64,000 bases of DNA from WTGU01 sp965242855 (lineage in GTDB: Bacteria; Pseudomonadota; Alphaproteobacteria; UBA828), in contig OZ251509.1 in the NCBI GenBank assembly GCA_965242855.1, forward strand, positions 1,488,001 through 1,552,000, read 5' to 3'. Shown here in pieces: positions 16,851 to 24,912 of this stretch (its first letter is position 1; the number at the start of each line of letters is the position of its first letter). The notes under the pieces were generated by a model. It was not told the origin of the DNA. It saw only the letters and a program-made list of their open reading frames with translations, and did not search any database. A program made the position numbers and the translations under genes.

Positions 16851-17714
16851 ATGTCCCGCATCGCCTATGTGAACGGCCGCTACGTGCCCCACGACGGGGC
16901 GCAGGTCCACATCGAAGACCGAGGGTACCAGTTCTCCGACGGGGTCTATGAGGTGGCGGCGGTCTGCCGCGGCCGGGTGGTCGACGAGGAGCCCCACCTG
17001 GACCGGCTCGAACGTTCGCTCCAGGCGCTCCGCATGGACCTGCCGCTCCCGCGGCGCGCCCTTCGCCTCGTGATCCGCGAGGTGCTGCGCCGCAACCGGG
17101 TGCGCGACGGCATCGTCTATCTTCAGGTCACCCGCGGCGTCGCGGCCCGGGACCATCCCTTTCCCGACGCGGCCGAGGGCGCCCTCGTCCTCACCGCGCG
17201 CCCGATCGCCTGGCCCCGGACGGCGGCGGACGACCGCGGCGCCGACGTGGTCTCGCTGCCGGACCAGCGCTGGGGACGTTGCGACGTCAAATCCGTCTCT
17301 CTCCTGCCCAACGTGCTGGGCAAGCAATCGGCTCGGGAGCGGGGGGCCTTCGAGGCCTGGTTCATCGACCCGGACGGCTACGTCACGGAAGGCGCCTCGA
17401 CGAACGCATGGCTGGTCGACGAAGGTGGCCGGATCGTCACGCGCGACCTCGAATCGAACATCCTCGGCGGCATCACGCGCCAGACCGTGATCGCGCTGGC
17501 CGGCGAGGCGGCGATCGAGGTGGTGGAGCGGGCGTTTACGCTGGAGGAGGCGCTGCATGCGCCCGAAACCTTCCTGACCAGCACCACGGCCTTCGTCCGC
17601 GGCATCGTGCGGATCGACGGGCGGACGGTGGGCAATGGCGAGCCGGGGCCGGTCACCCTGCGGCTGCGCGATGCCTATCTGACCTACTGCCGGGGCGAGC
17701 GCGCGAACCGGTGA
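16851..17714 (+). CDS. dat: D-amino-acid aminotransferase (class IV PLP enzyme)
   Basis: A 287-residue fold-type IV aminotransferase, most likely D-alanine transaminase, supplying D-alanine/D-glutamate or using them catabolically. The PLP lysine is in RCDVKSVSLLPNVLGKQ, and EGASTNAWLVDEGGRIVT and LGGITRQTVIALA are class IV signatures. RDYQFSDGVYEV-type residues near the N-terminus are conserved. GGAGGGG lies 7-8 bases before the ATG. It is located between trkA and hfq as in many Alphaproteobacteria, and its stop overlaps the GTG of the following HAD gene. Confidence 0.92.
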   Translation: MSRIAYVNGRYVPHDGAQVHIEDRGYQFSDGVYEVAAVCRGRVVDEEPHLDRLERSLQALRMDLPLPRRALRLVIREVLRRNRVRDGIVYLQVTRGVAARDHPFPDAAEGALVLTARPIAWPRTAADDRGADVVSLPDQRWGRCDVKSVSLLPNVLGKQSARERGAFEAWFIDPDGYVTEGASTNAWLVDEGGRIVTRDLESNILGGITRQTVIALAGEAAIEVVERAFTLEEALHAPETFLTSTTAFVRGIVRIDGRTVGNGEPGPVTLRLRDAYLTYCRGERANR

Positions 17715-18369
17715 GCACCCCCCAAGCCATCGTCTTCGACTGGGACAATACCCCCTCGTCGCGAGCTGGGAAATCATCCACGAAACCTTGCAGCTGACCT
17801 TCCGCGACCTGGCGCGGGAGCCCTGGACCTTCGCGCAGACGAAAGCCTGGGTCGGGCGTTCCATGCGCGATTCTTTCACCGATATGTTCGGCGCCGACGC
17901 GGATCGGGCGCACCGGCTCTTCTACGGCCATTACCGCCGCCGTCACCTGGGCCGGTTGACGCCTCTGGCCGGCGCGGAGGCGACCCTCGCCGTGCTGCGG
18001 CGGAGCGGCATCCACCTCGGGGTGGTGAGCAGCAAGCTGGGCGACCTGGTGCGTGCGGAAGCGGCGCATCTGGGCTGGACGGGCTATTTCGGGCGGATTG
18101 TCGGCGCCGGGGACGGACCGGCGGACAAGCCGGCGCCGGGCGCCGTCGCGCATGCCCTCGAGGACGGCGGCATCGTGCCGGGGAGGAATGTGTGGTACGT
18201 GGGCGACGCGGGAATAGACGTGTCGTGCGCCCGGAACGCAGGATGCGTCGCGGTGATCGTCGGCACGGATGCGCCCCGCGACGGCACCCGGCTCCGAAGA
18301 CCGGACCATCAATTTGCCGATCACAAATCGTTTCGGGGTTTTTTGAAACGCCGGGAGATCGCCTTATAG
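17711..18369 (+). pseudogene. HAD-family phosphatase interrupted by a frameshift
   Basis: The start GTG at 17711 overlaps the dat stop and begins VSTPQAIVFDWDNT, the HAD motif I with its two aspartates. The frame is lost in a run of five C at 17751-17755. Read in the shifted frame, translation resumes at once with LVASWEIIHETLQLTF and continues through motif II (GVVSSK), motif III (DKPAPGAV) and motif IV (YVGDAGIDV) to the stop at 18369. Joined, the product would be a normal HAD hydrolase of about 220 residues. Cause: a genuine short indel in the C-run or a sequencing error. If genuine, only a non-functional fragment, or a protein restarting at TTG 17788 without motif I, could be made. Confidence 0.8.
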
Positions 18370-18497
18370 TGGCCTGCCGAACGAGGCGCGTGCGCGGCGA
18401 TCGGTGAGCCGGTGGGAGAGGGCGCGCGCGGCGCCTGCCCGGGCGCAGACCGGCACGCGTGCCCCGGAAGGGCGCGCGACAACGGCGGGGGGAATCC

Positions 18498-18758
18498 ATG
18501 GCTGGCGATCGATCCCGGAGTCTCCAGGACGTTTTTCTGAACCATGTGCGCAAGGAGAAGATGCCGGTCACGATCTTCCTCGTGAACGGCGTAAAGCTTC
18601 AGGGCGTGATCACTTGGTTCGACAATTTTTGCGTCTTGCTGCGCCGCGACGAGCACGCGCAGCTCGTCTACAAGCATGCCGTATCGACGATCATGCCGGC
18701 GCGGCCGGTCCGGCTGTTCGACCCGGATGCGGCGCAGGCGGAAGAGGAAGGCATCTGA
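18498..18758 (+). CDS. hfq: RNA chaperone Hfq
   Basis: Hexameric Sm-like protein that pairs small RNAs with mRNAs. The 86-residue product has the Sm1 strand block TIFLVNGVKLQGVITWFDNF and the Sm2 block LVYKHAVSTIMP. The N-terminal QDVFLNHVRKEKMPV is near-universal in Hfq. The C-terminal tail is short and acidic, as is usual in Alphaproteobacteria. An upstream in-frame ATG (18459) would add 13 atypical residues, so 18498 is preferred. The 128-bp gap after the HAD pseudogene may hold its own promoter. hflX follows 18 bp downstream. Confidence 0.97.
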   Translation: MAGDRSRSLQDVFLNHVRKEKMPVTIFLVNGVKLQGVITWFDNFCVLLRRDEHAQLVYKHAVSTIMPARPVRLFDPDAAQAEEEGI

Positions 18759-18776
18759 CCGGCGCGGGCCGCATCC

Positions 18777-20114
18777 GTGCCCTGCCCCGATGATCCCGGC
18801 CCGCGCGCCTGCGTGCTGCATCCACTCTCCCCGCGCGCACGGCCCGTGCGCGGAGACGAGCCGGTCCGCGCGCCCGAGGGACGCCTCGCCGAAGCGGTGA
18901 GCCTCGCCGAGGCGATCGGCCTCGTCGTCGCGTTCTCCAAAGTCGTTTCGCTGTCCAGGCCGAGAGCGGGCACGCTGTTCGGGACGGGGAGGGTTGAAGC
19001 ACTGGCGGCGGCGGTCGCCGACCGGAGGCTGGAGGTGGTGGTCGTCGACGGCGCGCTCTCCCCGGTCCAGCAGCGCAATCTCGAGCGCTCCTGGAGAAGC
19101 AAGGTCATCGACCGCACTGCGCTCATTCTCGAGATATTCGCGGCGCGCGCGCGGACTCGCGAAGGGCGGCTCCAGGTCGAGCTCGCCGCGCTTTCCTATC
19201 AACGCAGCCGTCTGGTCCGATCCTGGACGCATCTGGAGCGCCAGCGCGGCGGCCACGGATTCACGGGCGGGCCGGGCGAGACCCAGATCGAGGCGGACAG
19301 GCGGCAGATCGACGCGCGCATCGGCCGTCTCAAAAGCGCGCTCGACGGAGTGCGGCGAACCCGCGGCCTGCACCGTGTCGCCCGCCGGAAGGTACCTTAT
19401 CCCGTCATCGCGCTGATCGGCTACACCAATGCCGGCAAATCGACGTTGTTCAACCGGCTGACCGGCGCCGAAACGGCCGTCCGCGACCAGCTCTTCGCGA
19501 CCCTCGATCCGACCATGCGCGGGCGCACCCTGCCGTCCGGCCTTCGCGTGATCCTGTCGGATACGGTGGGGTTCGTGTCGGACCTGCCGCACGGCTTGGT
19601 GGCGTCGTTCCGGGCGACCCTGGAGGAGGTGGTCTCGGCCGATCTCATCGTCCACGTGCGCGATTGCGCCCACGCGGACACAGCGGGGCAGCGCGCCGAC
19701 GTGCTGCGCGTGCTCGCCGAACTGGGGCTCGAAGGCCGTCTGCGTACCGACTGCATCGAGGTGCTCAACAAGGTCGATCTGCTCGAGCCCGGACGGCGCG
19801 CAGGCTTGGCGAACCGCAGCGGAGACGAAGGCGGTGACGTGCCGGTCGCGCTGTCGGCCCGCACCGGCGAGGGGCTGGACGCGCTCGTCCGCCTGATCGA
19901 CGAACGGCTATCGGCAGCGCGGCGCGTCGTCGAGGTGCGCGTGCCTTATGCCGACGGCGCCACCCTCGCTTGGCTCTATCGTCACGGCGAGGTCCTGGAG
20001 CGAATCGAACGCGACGGGGCGGCGTGTCTCAGAGTAGGGCTCACGTCGGCCGACGCCGATCGTCTGAGGCACCGGGACGGCGTTTCCGTCGGGATGACGC
20101 CCGCCGTCGGTTGA
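18777..20114 (+). CDS. hflX: GTPase HflX
   Basis: Ribosome-splitting GTPase that rescues stalled or heat-damaged 70S ribosomes. The 445-residue protein has the N-terminal HflX domain (TLFGTGRVEALAAAV), a coiled linker including GGHGFTGGPGETQIEADRR, and the G domain with G1 GYTNAGKST, G3 DTVGF and G4 NKVD. The start is GTG at 18777. The stop codon is embedded in the -35 box of the groESL promoter. In many relatives mazG follows directly; here a chaperonin operon lies between them and mazG is on the other strand. Confidence 0.96.
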   Translation: MPCPDDPGPRACVLHPLSPRARPVRGDEPVRAPEGRLAEAVSLAEAIGLVVAFSKVVSLSRPRAGTLFGTGRVEALAAAVADRRLEVVVVDGALSPVQQRNLERSWRSKVIDRTALILEIFAARARTREGRLQVELAALSYQRSRLVRSWTHLERQRGGHGFTGGPGETQIEADRRQIDARIGRLKSALDGVRRTRGLHRVARRKVPYPVIALIGYTNAGKSTLFNRLTGAETAVRDQLFATLDPTMRGRTLPSGLRVILSDTVGFVSDLPHGLVASFRATLEEVVSADLIVHVRDCAHADTAGQRADVLRVLAELGLEGRLRTDCIEVLNKVDLLEPGRRAGLANRSGDEGGDVPVALSARTGEGLDALVRLIDERLSAARRVVEVRVPYADGATLAWLYRHGEVLERIERDGAACLRVGLTSADADRLRHRDGVSVGMTPAVG

Positions 20115-20139
20115 CACCGGAGGCAACCCCTTCTATATG
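20111..20139 (+). promoter_or_regulatory. sigma-70-type promoter of groESL
   Basis: TTGACA (20111-20116, overlapping the hflX stop) and TATATG (20134-20139) are 17 bp apart, an almost consensus vegetative promoter. It lies just before the CIRCE-like inverted repeat and about 90 bp before the groS start. Confidence 0.75.
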
Positions 20140-20141
20140 GC

Positions 20142-20168
20142 TTGGCACTCGCCCCGGTAGAGCGCTGC
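20142..20168 (+). promoter_or_regulatory. CIRCE-like operator (HrcA binding site)
   Basis: TTGGCACTC, a 9-bp spacer and GAGCGCTGC form a CIRCE-type inverted repeat (consensus TTAGCACTC-N9-GAGTGCTAA). The left half-site is near perfect and the right half is degenerate. Its position directly after the -10 box is the usual one for HrcA repression of groESL. The hrcA gene is not in the window. Confidence 0.75.
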
Positions 20169-20227
20169 CAGATGCCGGGCGACTTGATCAACACCTCGAA
20201 CGGGTTTCGCATCCTGGGAGGATCGGT

Positions 20228-20515
20228 ATGAAAATCAAACCCTTGCACGATCGCGTGCTGGTACGGCGGGTGGAACAGGACATGAAGACCGCGGGCGGCA
20301 TCATCATCCCCGATACCGCTCAGGAGAAGCCGCAGGAAGGCGAGGTCGTAGCGGCCGGCCCAGGCGAGCGCGGCGACGACGGCAAGCTGCATCCCCTCGG
20401 AGTCGGGGCGGGCGACCGCATCCTCTTCGGCAAATGGTCGGGCACCGAAGTGAAGGTCGATGGCGAGGAGCTGTTGATCATGAAGGAATCCGACATCCTG
20501 GGCGTGATCGACTGA
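20228..20515 (+). CDS. groS: co-chaperonin GroES
   Basis: A 95-residue co-chaperonin that caps the GroEL ring. The sequence starts MKIKPLHDRVLVRR and has the mobile loop around TAGGIIIPDTAQEKPQEGEV and the roof-loop/GDRILFGKWSGTEVKVDGEELLIMKE signature. GGGAGGA lies 8 bases before the ATG. It is transcribed with groL (36 bp gap) from the CIRCE-controlled promoter. Confidence 0.97.
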   Translation: MKIKPLHDRVLVRRVEQDMKTAGGIIIPDTAQEKPQEGEVVAAGPGERGDDGKLHPLGVGAGDRILFGKWSGTEVKVDGEELLIMKESDILGVID

Positions 20516-20551
20516 ACGCCCTGACAGACATCGATCCGGAGTGACTCGGCC

Positions 20552-22222
20552 ATGGCCAAGAAGCGAATCCACCATGCGGACGAAGCCCGCGCCCGCCTTC
20601 TCGAAGGCGTCGACATTCTCGCCGACGCGGTGTCGGTCACGCTCGGCCCCAAGGGCCGGACGGTAATTTACCAGACGAGCGGCGGTGACGGCCGTATCAC
20701 CAAAGACGGCGTGGCGGTCGCCAAGGAGATCGAGCTCGACGACCGGCTCCGGGACATGGGCGCACGTCTGGTGCGGGAAGCGGCGATTCGCACCGAGAAG
20801 ACGGCCGGCGACGGGACCTCCACCGCGACCGTGCTCGCCCGCGCGATCACCCGCGAGGGTGCGAAGGCGGTCGCCGCCGGTATGAACCCGATGGACTTGC
20901 GCCGGGGCGTGGAGCAGGCCGTCGAGACGGTGGTGGCCGAGATCGCCAAACAGGCGAAAAAGGTCAAAACCCGCGAGGAGATCGCTCAGGTGGCGACCGT
21001 GGCCGCCAACAACGATCCTGGCGTCGGCGAAATGATTTCACGCGCGATGGAGGAGGTCGGCGAACGCGGCGTGATCACGATCGAGGAAGCCACGGGGATC
21101 GAGACCGAGCTCGACGTGGTCGAGGGCATGAACTTCGACAAGGGCTATGTCTCGCCCTATTTCGTCACCAATGCCGAGAAGATGACCGTCGAGCTCGACG
21201 CCCCCTACATCCTGCTGCATCAGGAGAAATTGAGCGGGATGCAGGGGCTGTTGCCGGTGCTGGAGCAGGTCGGACGAGCCGGCAAACCGCTCCTGATCGT
21301 GGCCGAGGACGTTGAGGGCGAAGCGCTCGCGACCCTGGTGGTGAACCGCCTTCGCGGCGGTCTCACCGTCGCCGCCGCGAAGGCGCCGGCCTTCGGCGAC
21401 CGGCGCAAGGCCATGCTCGAGGACATCGCGATCCTGACCGGCGGAACGGTCGTCAACGCCGAACTCGGCGTCAAGCTCGAGAACGTCACCCTCGACATGC
21501 TGGGGCAGGCCAGGCGGGTCGAGATGAGCAAGGACGAGACCGTCATCGTCGATGGCCGCGGCCGCAAGAAGGACATCGCCGAGCGCTGCGACCAGCTGCG
21601 CTTGCAGATCGAAACGACCGACTCCGAATACGACCAGGAGCGCTTCGAGGAGCGACTCGCCAAGCTGGTCGGCGGCGTCGCCGTCCTGCGGGTAGGCGGT
21701 GACACCGAGGTCGAGGTGAAGGAGAAGAAAGAGCTCGTCGACGACGCGATGCGCGCGACGCGCGCGGCGGTGGAGGAGGGGGTCGTCGCCGGCGGCGGAG
21801 TGGCCTTGCTTGCCGCTTCCCGCAAGCTGGACCGGTTGAAAGGCGCCAACGCCGATCAGGACCGCGGAATCGCGATCGTGCGCGCAGCGGTTCGCGCGCC
21901 TGCCCGCCACATCGTTGCGAACTCCGGCGCCGACGCATCCCTCGTGGTCGGAACTCTTCTCGAAGGGAAGGGGAAGACCGGCGGTTACGACGCTCAGGAG
22001 GGCCGTTATCGCGACATGGTGGAAGCGGGAATCCTCGACCCGGCGAAAGTCGTGCGGACTGCTCTCCAGGATGCCGCTTCGATCGCCGGCCTTCTGATCA
22101 CGACGGAAGCCGGCGTGGTCGAGATCCCCGAAAAGGCGCCCATGCCCCCCATGCCCGGCGGCGGTATGGGAGACATGGGTATGGGCGGCATGGGTGGCAT
22201 GGGCGACGACATGGATTTCTAA
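20552..22222 (+). CDS. groL: chaperonin GroEL (divergent copy)
   Basis: A 556-residue 60-kDa chaperonin subunit. Key ATPase residues are kept: GPKGR, ITKDGV, AGDGTSTATVLA and the VDDAMRATRAAVEEGVVAGGGVALL block containing the catalytic aspartate. The C-terminal tail is a Gly-Met repeat (GGGMGDMGMGGMGG). The N-terminus is unusual: it begins MAKKRIHHADEARARLLEGVD, and the stem loop reads VIYQTSGGDGRITKDG rather than the common VVLDKSFGAP type. This suggests a specialised or secondary chaperonin; many Alphaproteobacteria carry several groESL copies. It forms an operon with groS. No strong terminator follows: an imperfect GC hairpin just after the stop has no T run. Confidence 0.95.
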   Translation: MAKKRIHHADEARARLLEGVDILADAVSVTLGPKGRTVIYQTSGGDGRITKDGVAVAKEIELDDRLRDMGARLVREAAIRTEKTAGDGTSTATVLARAITREGAKAVAAGMNPMDLRRGVEQAVETVVAEIAKQAKKVKTREEIAQVATVAANNDPGVGEMISRAMEEVGERGVITIEEATGIETELDVVEGMNFDKGYVSPYFVTNAEKMTVELDAPYILLHQEKLSGMQGLLPVLEQVGRAGKPLLIVAEDVEGEALATLVVNRLRGGLTVAAAKAPAFGDRRKAMLEDIAILTGGTVVNAELGVKLENVTLDMLGQARRVEMSKDETVIVDGRGRKKDIAERCDQLRLQIETTDSEYDQERFEERLAKLVGGVAVLRVGGDTEVEVKEKKELVDDAMRATRAAVEEGVVAGGGVALLAASRKLDRLKGANADQDRGIAIVRAAVRAPARHIVANSGADASLVVGTLLEGKGKTGGYDAQEGRYRDMVEAGILDPAKVVRTALQDAASIAGLLITTEAGVVEIPEKAPMPPMPGGGMGDMGMGGMGGMGDDMDF

Positions 22223-22292
22223 TACCACCCCTCGGTGCCGCCGCGGGGCTTGGGGAAGAGACCCGCACGTCGAAAACGGCGGAGCCTCTCCG

Positions 22293-23138
22293 TTACCCGG
22301 AGGCGGCGGGCGGGCGGCGTTCGATGCGCTTCGCCTCTTCCCAGAGACGGTTCAACTCCACGAGATCGGCCTCGCCGGCGCGGCGCCCCGTCGCCGCCAG
22401 GGCGGCTTCGATATGCTGGAACCGCGCCGCGAACTTGGCGTTGGCGCCGCGCAAGGCGGCTTCGGCATCGGCTCCGAGATGACGCGCGAGGTTGACGCAA
22501 GCGAACAGAAGATCGCCAAGCTCCTCGGGAACCGCCGTTTCCGCCGCCTCCGACCCGACCGCCTCCCGAAGTTCGGCCATCTCTTCGAACACTTGCGCGA
22601 ATACCGGCTCGACTCCGGGCCAGTCGAAGCCGACCCGAGCCGCACGCTTCTGTAGCTTTTCGGCGCGGAGGAGGGCAGGGAGGGCCAGCGCCACGCCGTC
22701 GAGTGCGCCCGGACGGCGGCGCCCATCGGCAGCCGCCTCGGCCTCCCGCTCCGCGGCCTTGCGTGCTTCCCAAGCCTGGGTTTGCGCCGTCGGGCTGGCG
22801 CCCGTCGCGCCGCCGAAGACGTGGGGGTGGCGGCGGATCATTTTCTCGGCGATGCCGTGCGCGATCGAGTCGAAATCGAAATCGCCTTCTTCCCGCGCCA
22901 TCTGCGCATGGAAAACGACCTGGAGGAGCAGGTCTCCGAGTTCGTCCTGCAAAGCGGCATGGTCGCCGCGGCGGATCGCTTCGGCGACCTCGTAGGCTTC
23001 CTCGATGGTGTAAGGCGCGATCGTTTCGAACGTCTGTTCGCGATCCCACGGACAGCCGCCGTCCGGGTCGCGGAGCGTGGCCATGACCTTGAGGAGCCGG
23101 TCGATACCGCGCCGGTCGTTCGGGCCGTCGCGGGTCAC
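22293..23138 (-). CDS. mazG: nucleoside triphosphate pyrophosphohydrolase MazG
   Basis: Hydrolyses (d)NTPs to monophosphates plus pyrophosphate, a housekeeping function. About 281 residues with two MazG domains: the first has GCPWDREQTFETIAPYTIEEAYEV and ELGDLLLQVVFH; the second has FDWPGVEPVFAQVFEEMAELREAV and ELGDLLFACVNLAR. The frame is open up to 23210, but GTG 23138 gives the standard family start just before GIDRLLKVMATLRDP. It is convergent with groL (70 bp gap). It is the last gene before the dif-like site. Confidence 0.93.
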   Translation of the reverse strand: MTRDGPNDRRGIDRLLKVMATLRDPDGGCPWDREQTFETIAPYTIEEAYEVAEAIRRGDHAALQDELGDLLLQVVFHAQMAREEGDFDFDSIAHGIAEKMIRRHPHVFGGATGASPTAQTQAWEARKAAEREAEAAADGRRRPGALDGVALALPALLRAEKLQKRAARVGFDWPGVEPVFAQVFEEMAELREAVGSEAAETAVPEELGDLLFACVNLARHLGADAEAALRGANAKFAARFQHIEAALAATGRRAGEADLVELNRLWEEAKRIERRPPAASG

Positions 23139-23251
23139 GGCGCACACGCCTTGTGGTCGTCGGGCGCGCCGAAACCCCTTCGGAGCGAGACGGGCGGGGT
23201 TGGAGCGCATCGCCCGTTATGCCGATTTCCGCACGTGTGCCGACTGCACAT

Positions 23252-23279
23252 AGTTCGCATAAGATATATTATGGTAAAT
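23252..23279 (+). other. dif-like XerC/XerD chromosome dimer resolution site
   Basis: A 28-bp site with an 11-bp left arm AGTTCGCATAA, a 6-bp centre GATATA and an 11-bp right arm TTATGGTAAAT. Compared with E. coli dif, 23 of 28 positions match, including all of CGCATAA in the left arm, ATA in the centre and all but one base of the right arm. It lies in a gene-free, AT-rich stretch (187 bp between mazG and the MBL gene) inside very GC-rich DNA. Genes to the left run plus for 11 kb and genes to the right run minus for 8.5 kb, as expected where the two replication forks meet. The recombinase genes xerC and xerD are not in the window. Confidence 0.85.
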
Positions 23280-23325
23280 ATCTCGACTCGGAATCCGGCG
23301 CTATCCCAGCGGTTCGTCAGATCAT

Positions 23326-24102
23326 TCACAAGGCGTCCAGATCGTCCGTGTCGACGACCAGCCCGTCATGCCCCGGCACCACGCCGGCCGGCAGTGCTCC
23401 GCACAGCGTCTCGTAATCGAACTGATGCGACATGTGTGTCAGCACGGCGCGTTTCGGCCTGACCCGCGCGATCCAGTCGAGCGTGAGCGCGAGATGCGCG
23501 TGGGTCGGATGTTCACGGTAGCCGAGGCAGTCGACGATCCAGAGCCGCACGCCTCGCAGCACCGCAAAAGATTCCTCCGGCAGCGCCTTGACGTCGGTCG
23601 AATAAGCCATGTCGCCGATCCGGTATCCCGTCGTCGTGACCCGGCCATGCTCCTGCGGAAACGGCACGATCGCGAGCCCGCCGTGCGCGAACGACTCCGT
23701 CACCACCACGGGGTTGAGGCTGGGTTTCGTCCACCCCCCGCCCGGCGGCTCGAAAACGTAGCCGAAGCGGTGCTTGATCGCCGCAAGCGTGCCGCTCGAA
23801 CCATAAACGTCAAGCGTCCGCGCCATGTGGTGGTTGATCGACCGGAGGTCGTCGATCCCGTGCACATGGTCGGCATGGCCGTGAGTATAGAGCACGGCGT
23901 CGATACGCGAGACGCCCGCGTCGACGAGCTGCCCGTGGAGGTCGGGCGGTGTGTCGACGAGAAGACGGGTTCCGCCCGCTTCGATCAGAATGGAAACCCG
24001 GCGGCGGCGGTTACGCGGATCGTTCGACCGGCACACCGGGCAGGCGCAACCGATCATCGGGACACCGCTCGACGTACCGCAGCCGAGAATCGTTATTATC
24101 AT
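23326..24102 (-). CDS. MBL-fold metallo-hydrolase (PhnP-like phosphodiesterase family)
   Basis: A 258-residue metallo-beta-lactamase-fold hydrolase. The dimetal motif THGHADHVHGIDDLR is intact. A CxCxxC-like cluster (GCACPVC) near residue 20 is the structural zinc site seen in PhnP-type phosphodiesterases, and later ligands are in FPQEHG and THMSHQ. The substrate is probably a cyclic phosphodiester, but it is untested. Its start overlaps the tatD stop by 4 bp. It is the terminal gene of the long minus-strand operon and is adjacent to the dif-like site. Confidence 0.88.
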   Translation of the reverse strand: MIITILGCGTSSGVPMIGCACPVCRSNDPRNRRRRVSILIEAGGTRLLVDTPPDLHGQLVDAGVSRIDAVLYTHGHADHVHGIDDLRSINHHMARTLDVYGSSGTLAAIKHRFGYVFEPPGGGWTKPSLNPVVVTESFAHGGLAIVPFPQEHGRVTTTGYRIGDMAYSTDVKALPEESFAVLRGVRLWIVDCLGYREHPTHAHLALTLDWIARVRPKRAVLTHMSHQFDYETLCGALPAGVVPGHDGLVVDTDDLDAL

Positions 24103-24893
24103 GTCCTATAAGCATGTTGAGGCTGTGCCTTCCTAAATAATCTGAAAAAATTATCGGTGGTAGCTCGCGCGATCGCTTCAAGAGCCATGCCCTTGAGCGC
24201 AGCCAGGCATTCGGCCGTCAGGCGCACGCGAGCGGGCTCGTTGCGCGTACCGCGATGCGGGACGGGCGCGAGATAGGGCGAATCGGTTTCCACCAATATC
24301 ATGTCCGGCGGCGCGTCCCGGGCGATCGCGCGAAGCGCGTCGGCCTTCTTGAAGGTCAAAATGCCCGAGAAGGAGAGGTAGAGGCCGAGATCGAGTGCGG
24401 CCTCCGCAACCGCCCGCCCGGTGCTGAAGCAGTGGATGACGCCGGGAAACGCCCCCTCCTCCGCTTCATCGCGCAGGATCCGGCAGGTTTCCTCGTCCGC
24501 CCCGCGCGTATGCACGATCAGCGGCAGGCCGCTCGCGCGCGAGGCCGCGATATGCCGCCGAAAGCTTGCTTCCTGGAGCGGTCGCGGACTGTTGTCGTAG
24601 TGAAAATCCAGACCCGTTTCGCCGATCCCAATCACCTTTGGATGACCGGCAAGGCGGACCAGTGCGGCGGCCGTCGGAGCCGGTTCGTCCTCCACATGAT
24701 GCGGATGGATGCCGACCGAGCACCAGATCGAGGGGTGCGCCTCGGCGAGCGCGCGGACGCCGGCGAACCGGGTCACGCGCGTACAGATCGTCTGCACGAC
24801 GCCGACTCCCGCGCCGGCCGCGCGTTCGAGGACGGCATCAAGGTCCGGACCGAAGTCCGGAAAATCGAGATGGCAATGGCTGTCGACCAGCAT
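24099..24893 (-). CDS. tatD: TatD family hydrolase (metal-dependent DNase)
   Basis: A 264-residue TIM-barrel metallohydrolase with 3'-5' exonuclease activity in studied members. Metal ligands are in VDSHCHLDF (N-terminus), GIGETGLDFHYD, LPLIVHTRGA, VIHCFSTG and LVETDSPYLAP. The length is typical. It follows metG by 19 bp and overlaps the MBL gene by 4 bp, the standard metG-tatD-MBL order. Confidence 0.94.
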   Translation of the reverse strand: MLVDSHCHLDFPDFGPDLDAVLERAAGAGVGVVQTICTRVTRFAGVRALAEAHPSIWCSVGIHPHHVEDEPAPTAAALVRLAGHPKVIGIGETGLDFHYDNSPRPLQEASFRRHIAASRASGLPLIVHTRGADEETCRILRDEAEEGAFPGVIHCFSTGRAVAEAALDLGLYLSFSGILTFKKADALRAIARDAPPDMILVETDSPYLAPVPHRGTRNEPARVRLTAECLAALKGMALEAIARATTDNFFRLFRKAQPQHAYRT

Positions 24894-24912
24894 CCGCGCC
24901 CCCCGCGCCCTC

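Noticed and set aside
18329..18350. CGTTTC...GAAACG hairpin with a T-rich loop
   Set aside because: It lies inside the coding end of the HAD gene and the T run is in the loop rather than after the stem.
22223..22292. Terminator after groL
   Set aside because: An imperfect CCCC-x-CGG hairpin is present, but no T run follows, so it does not qualify as a Rho-independent terminator.
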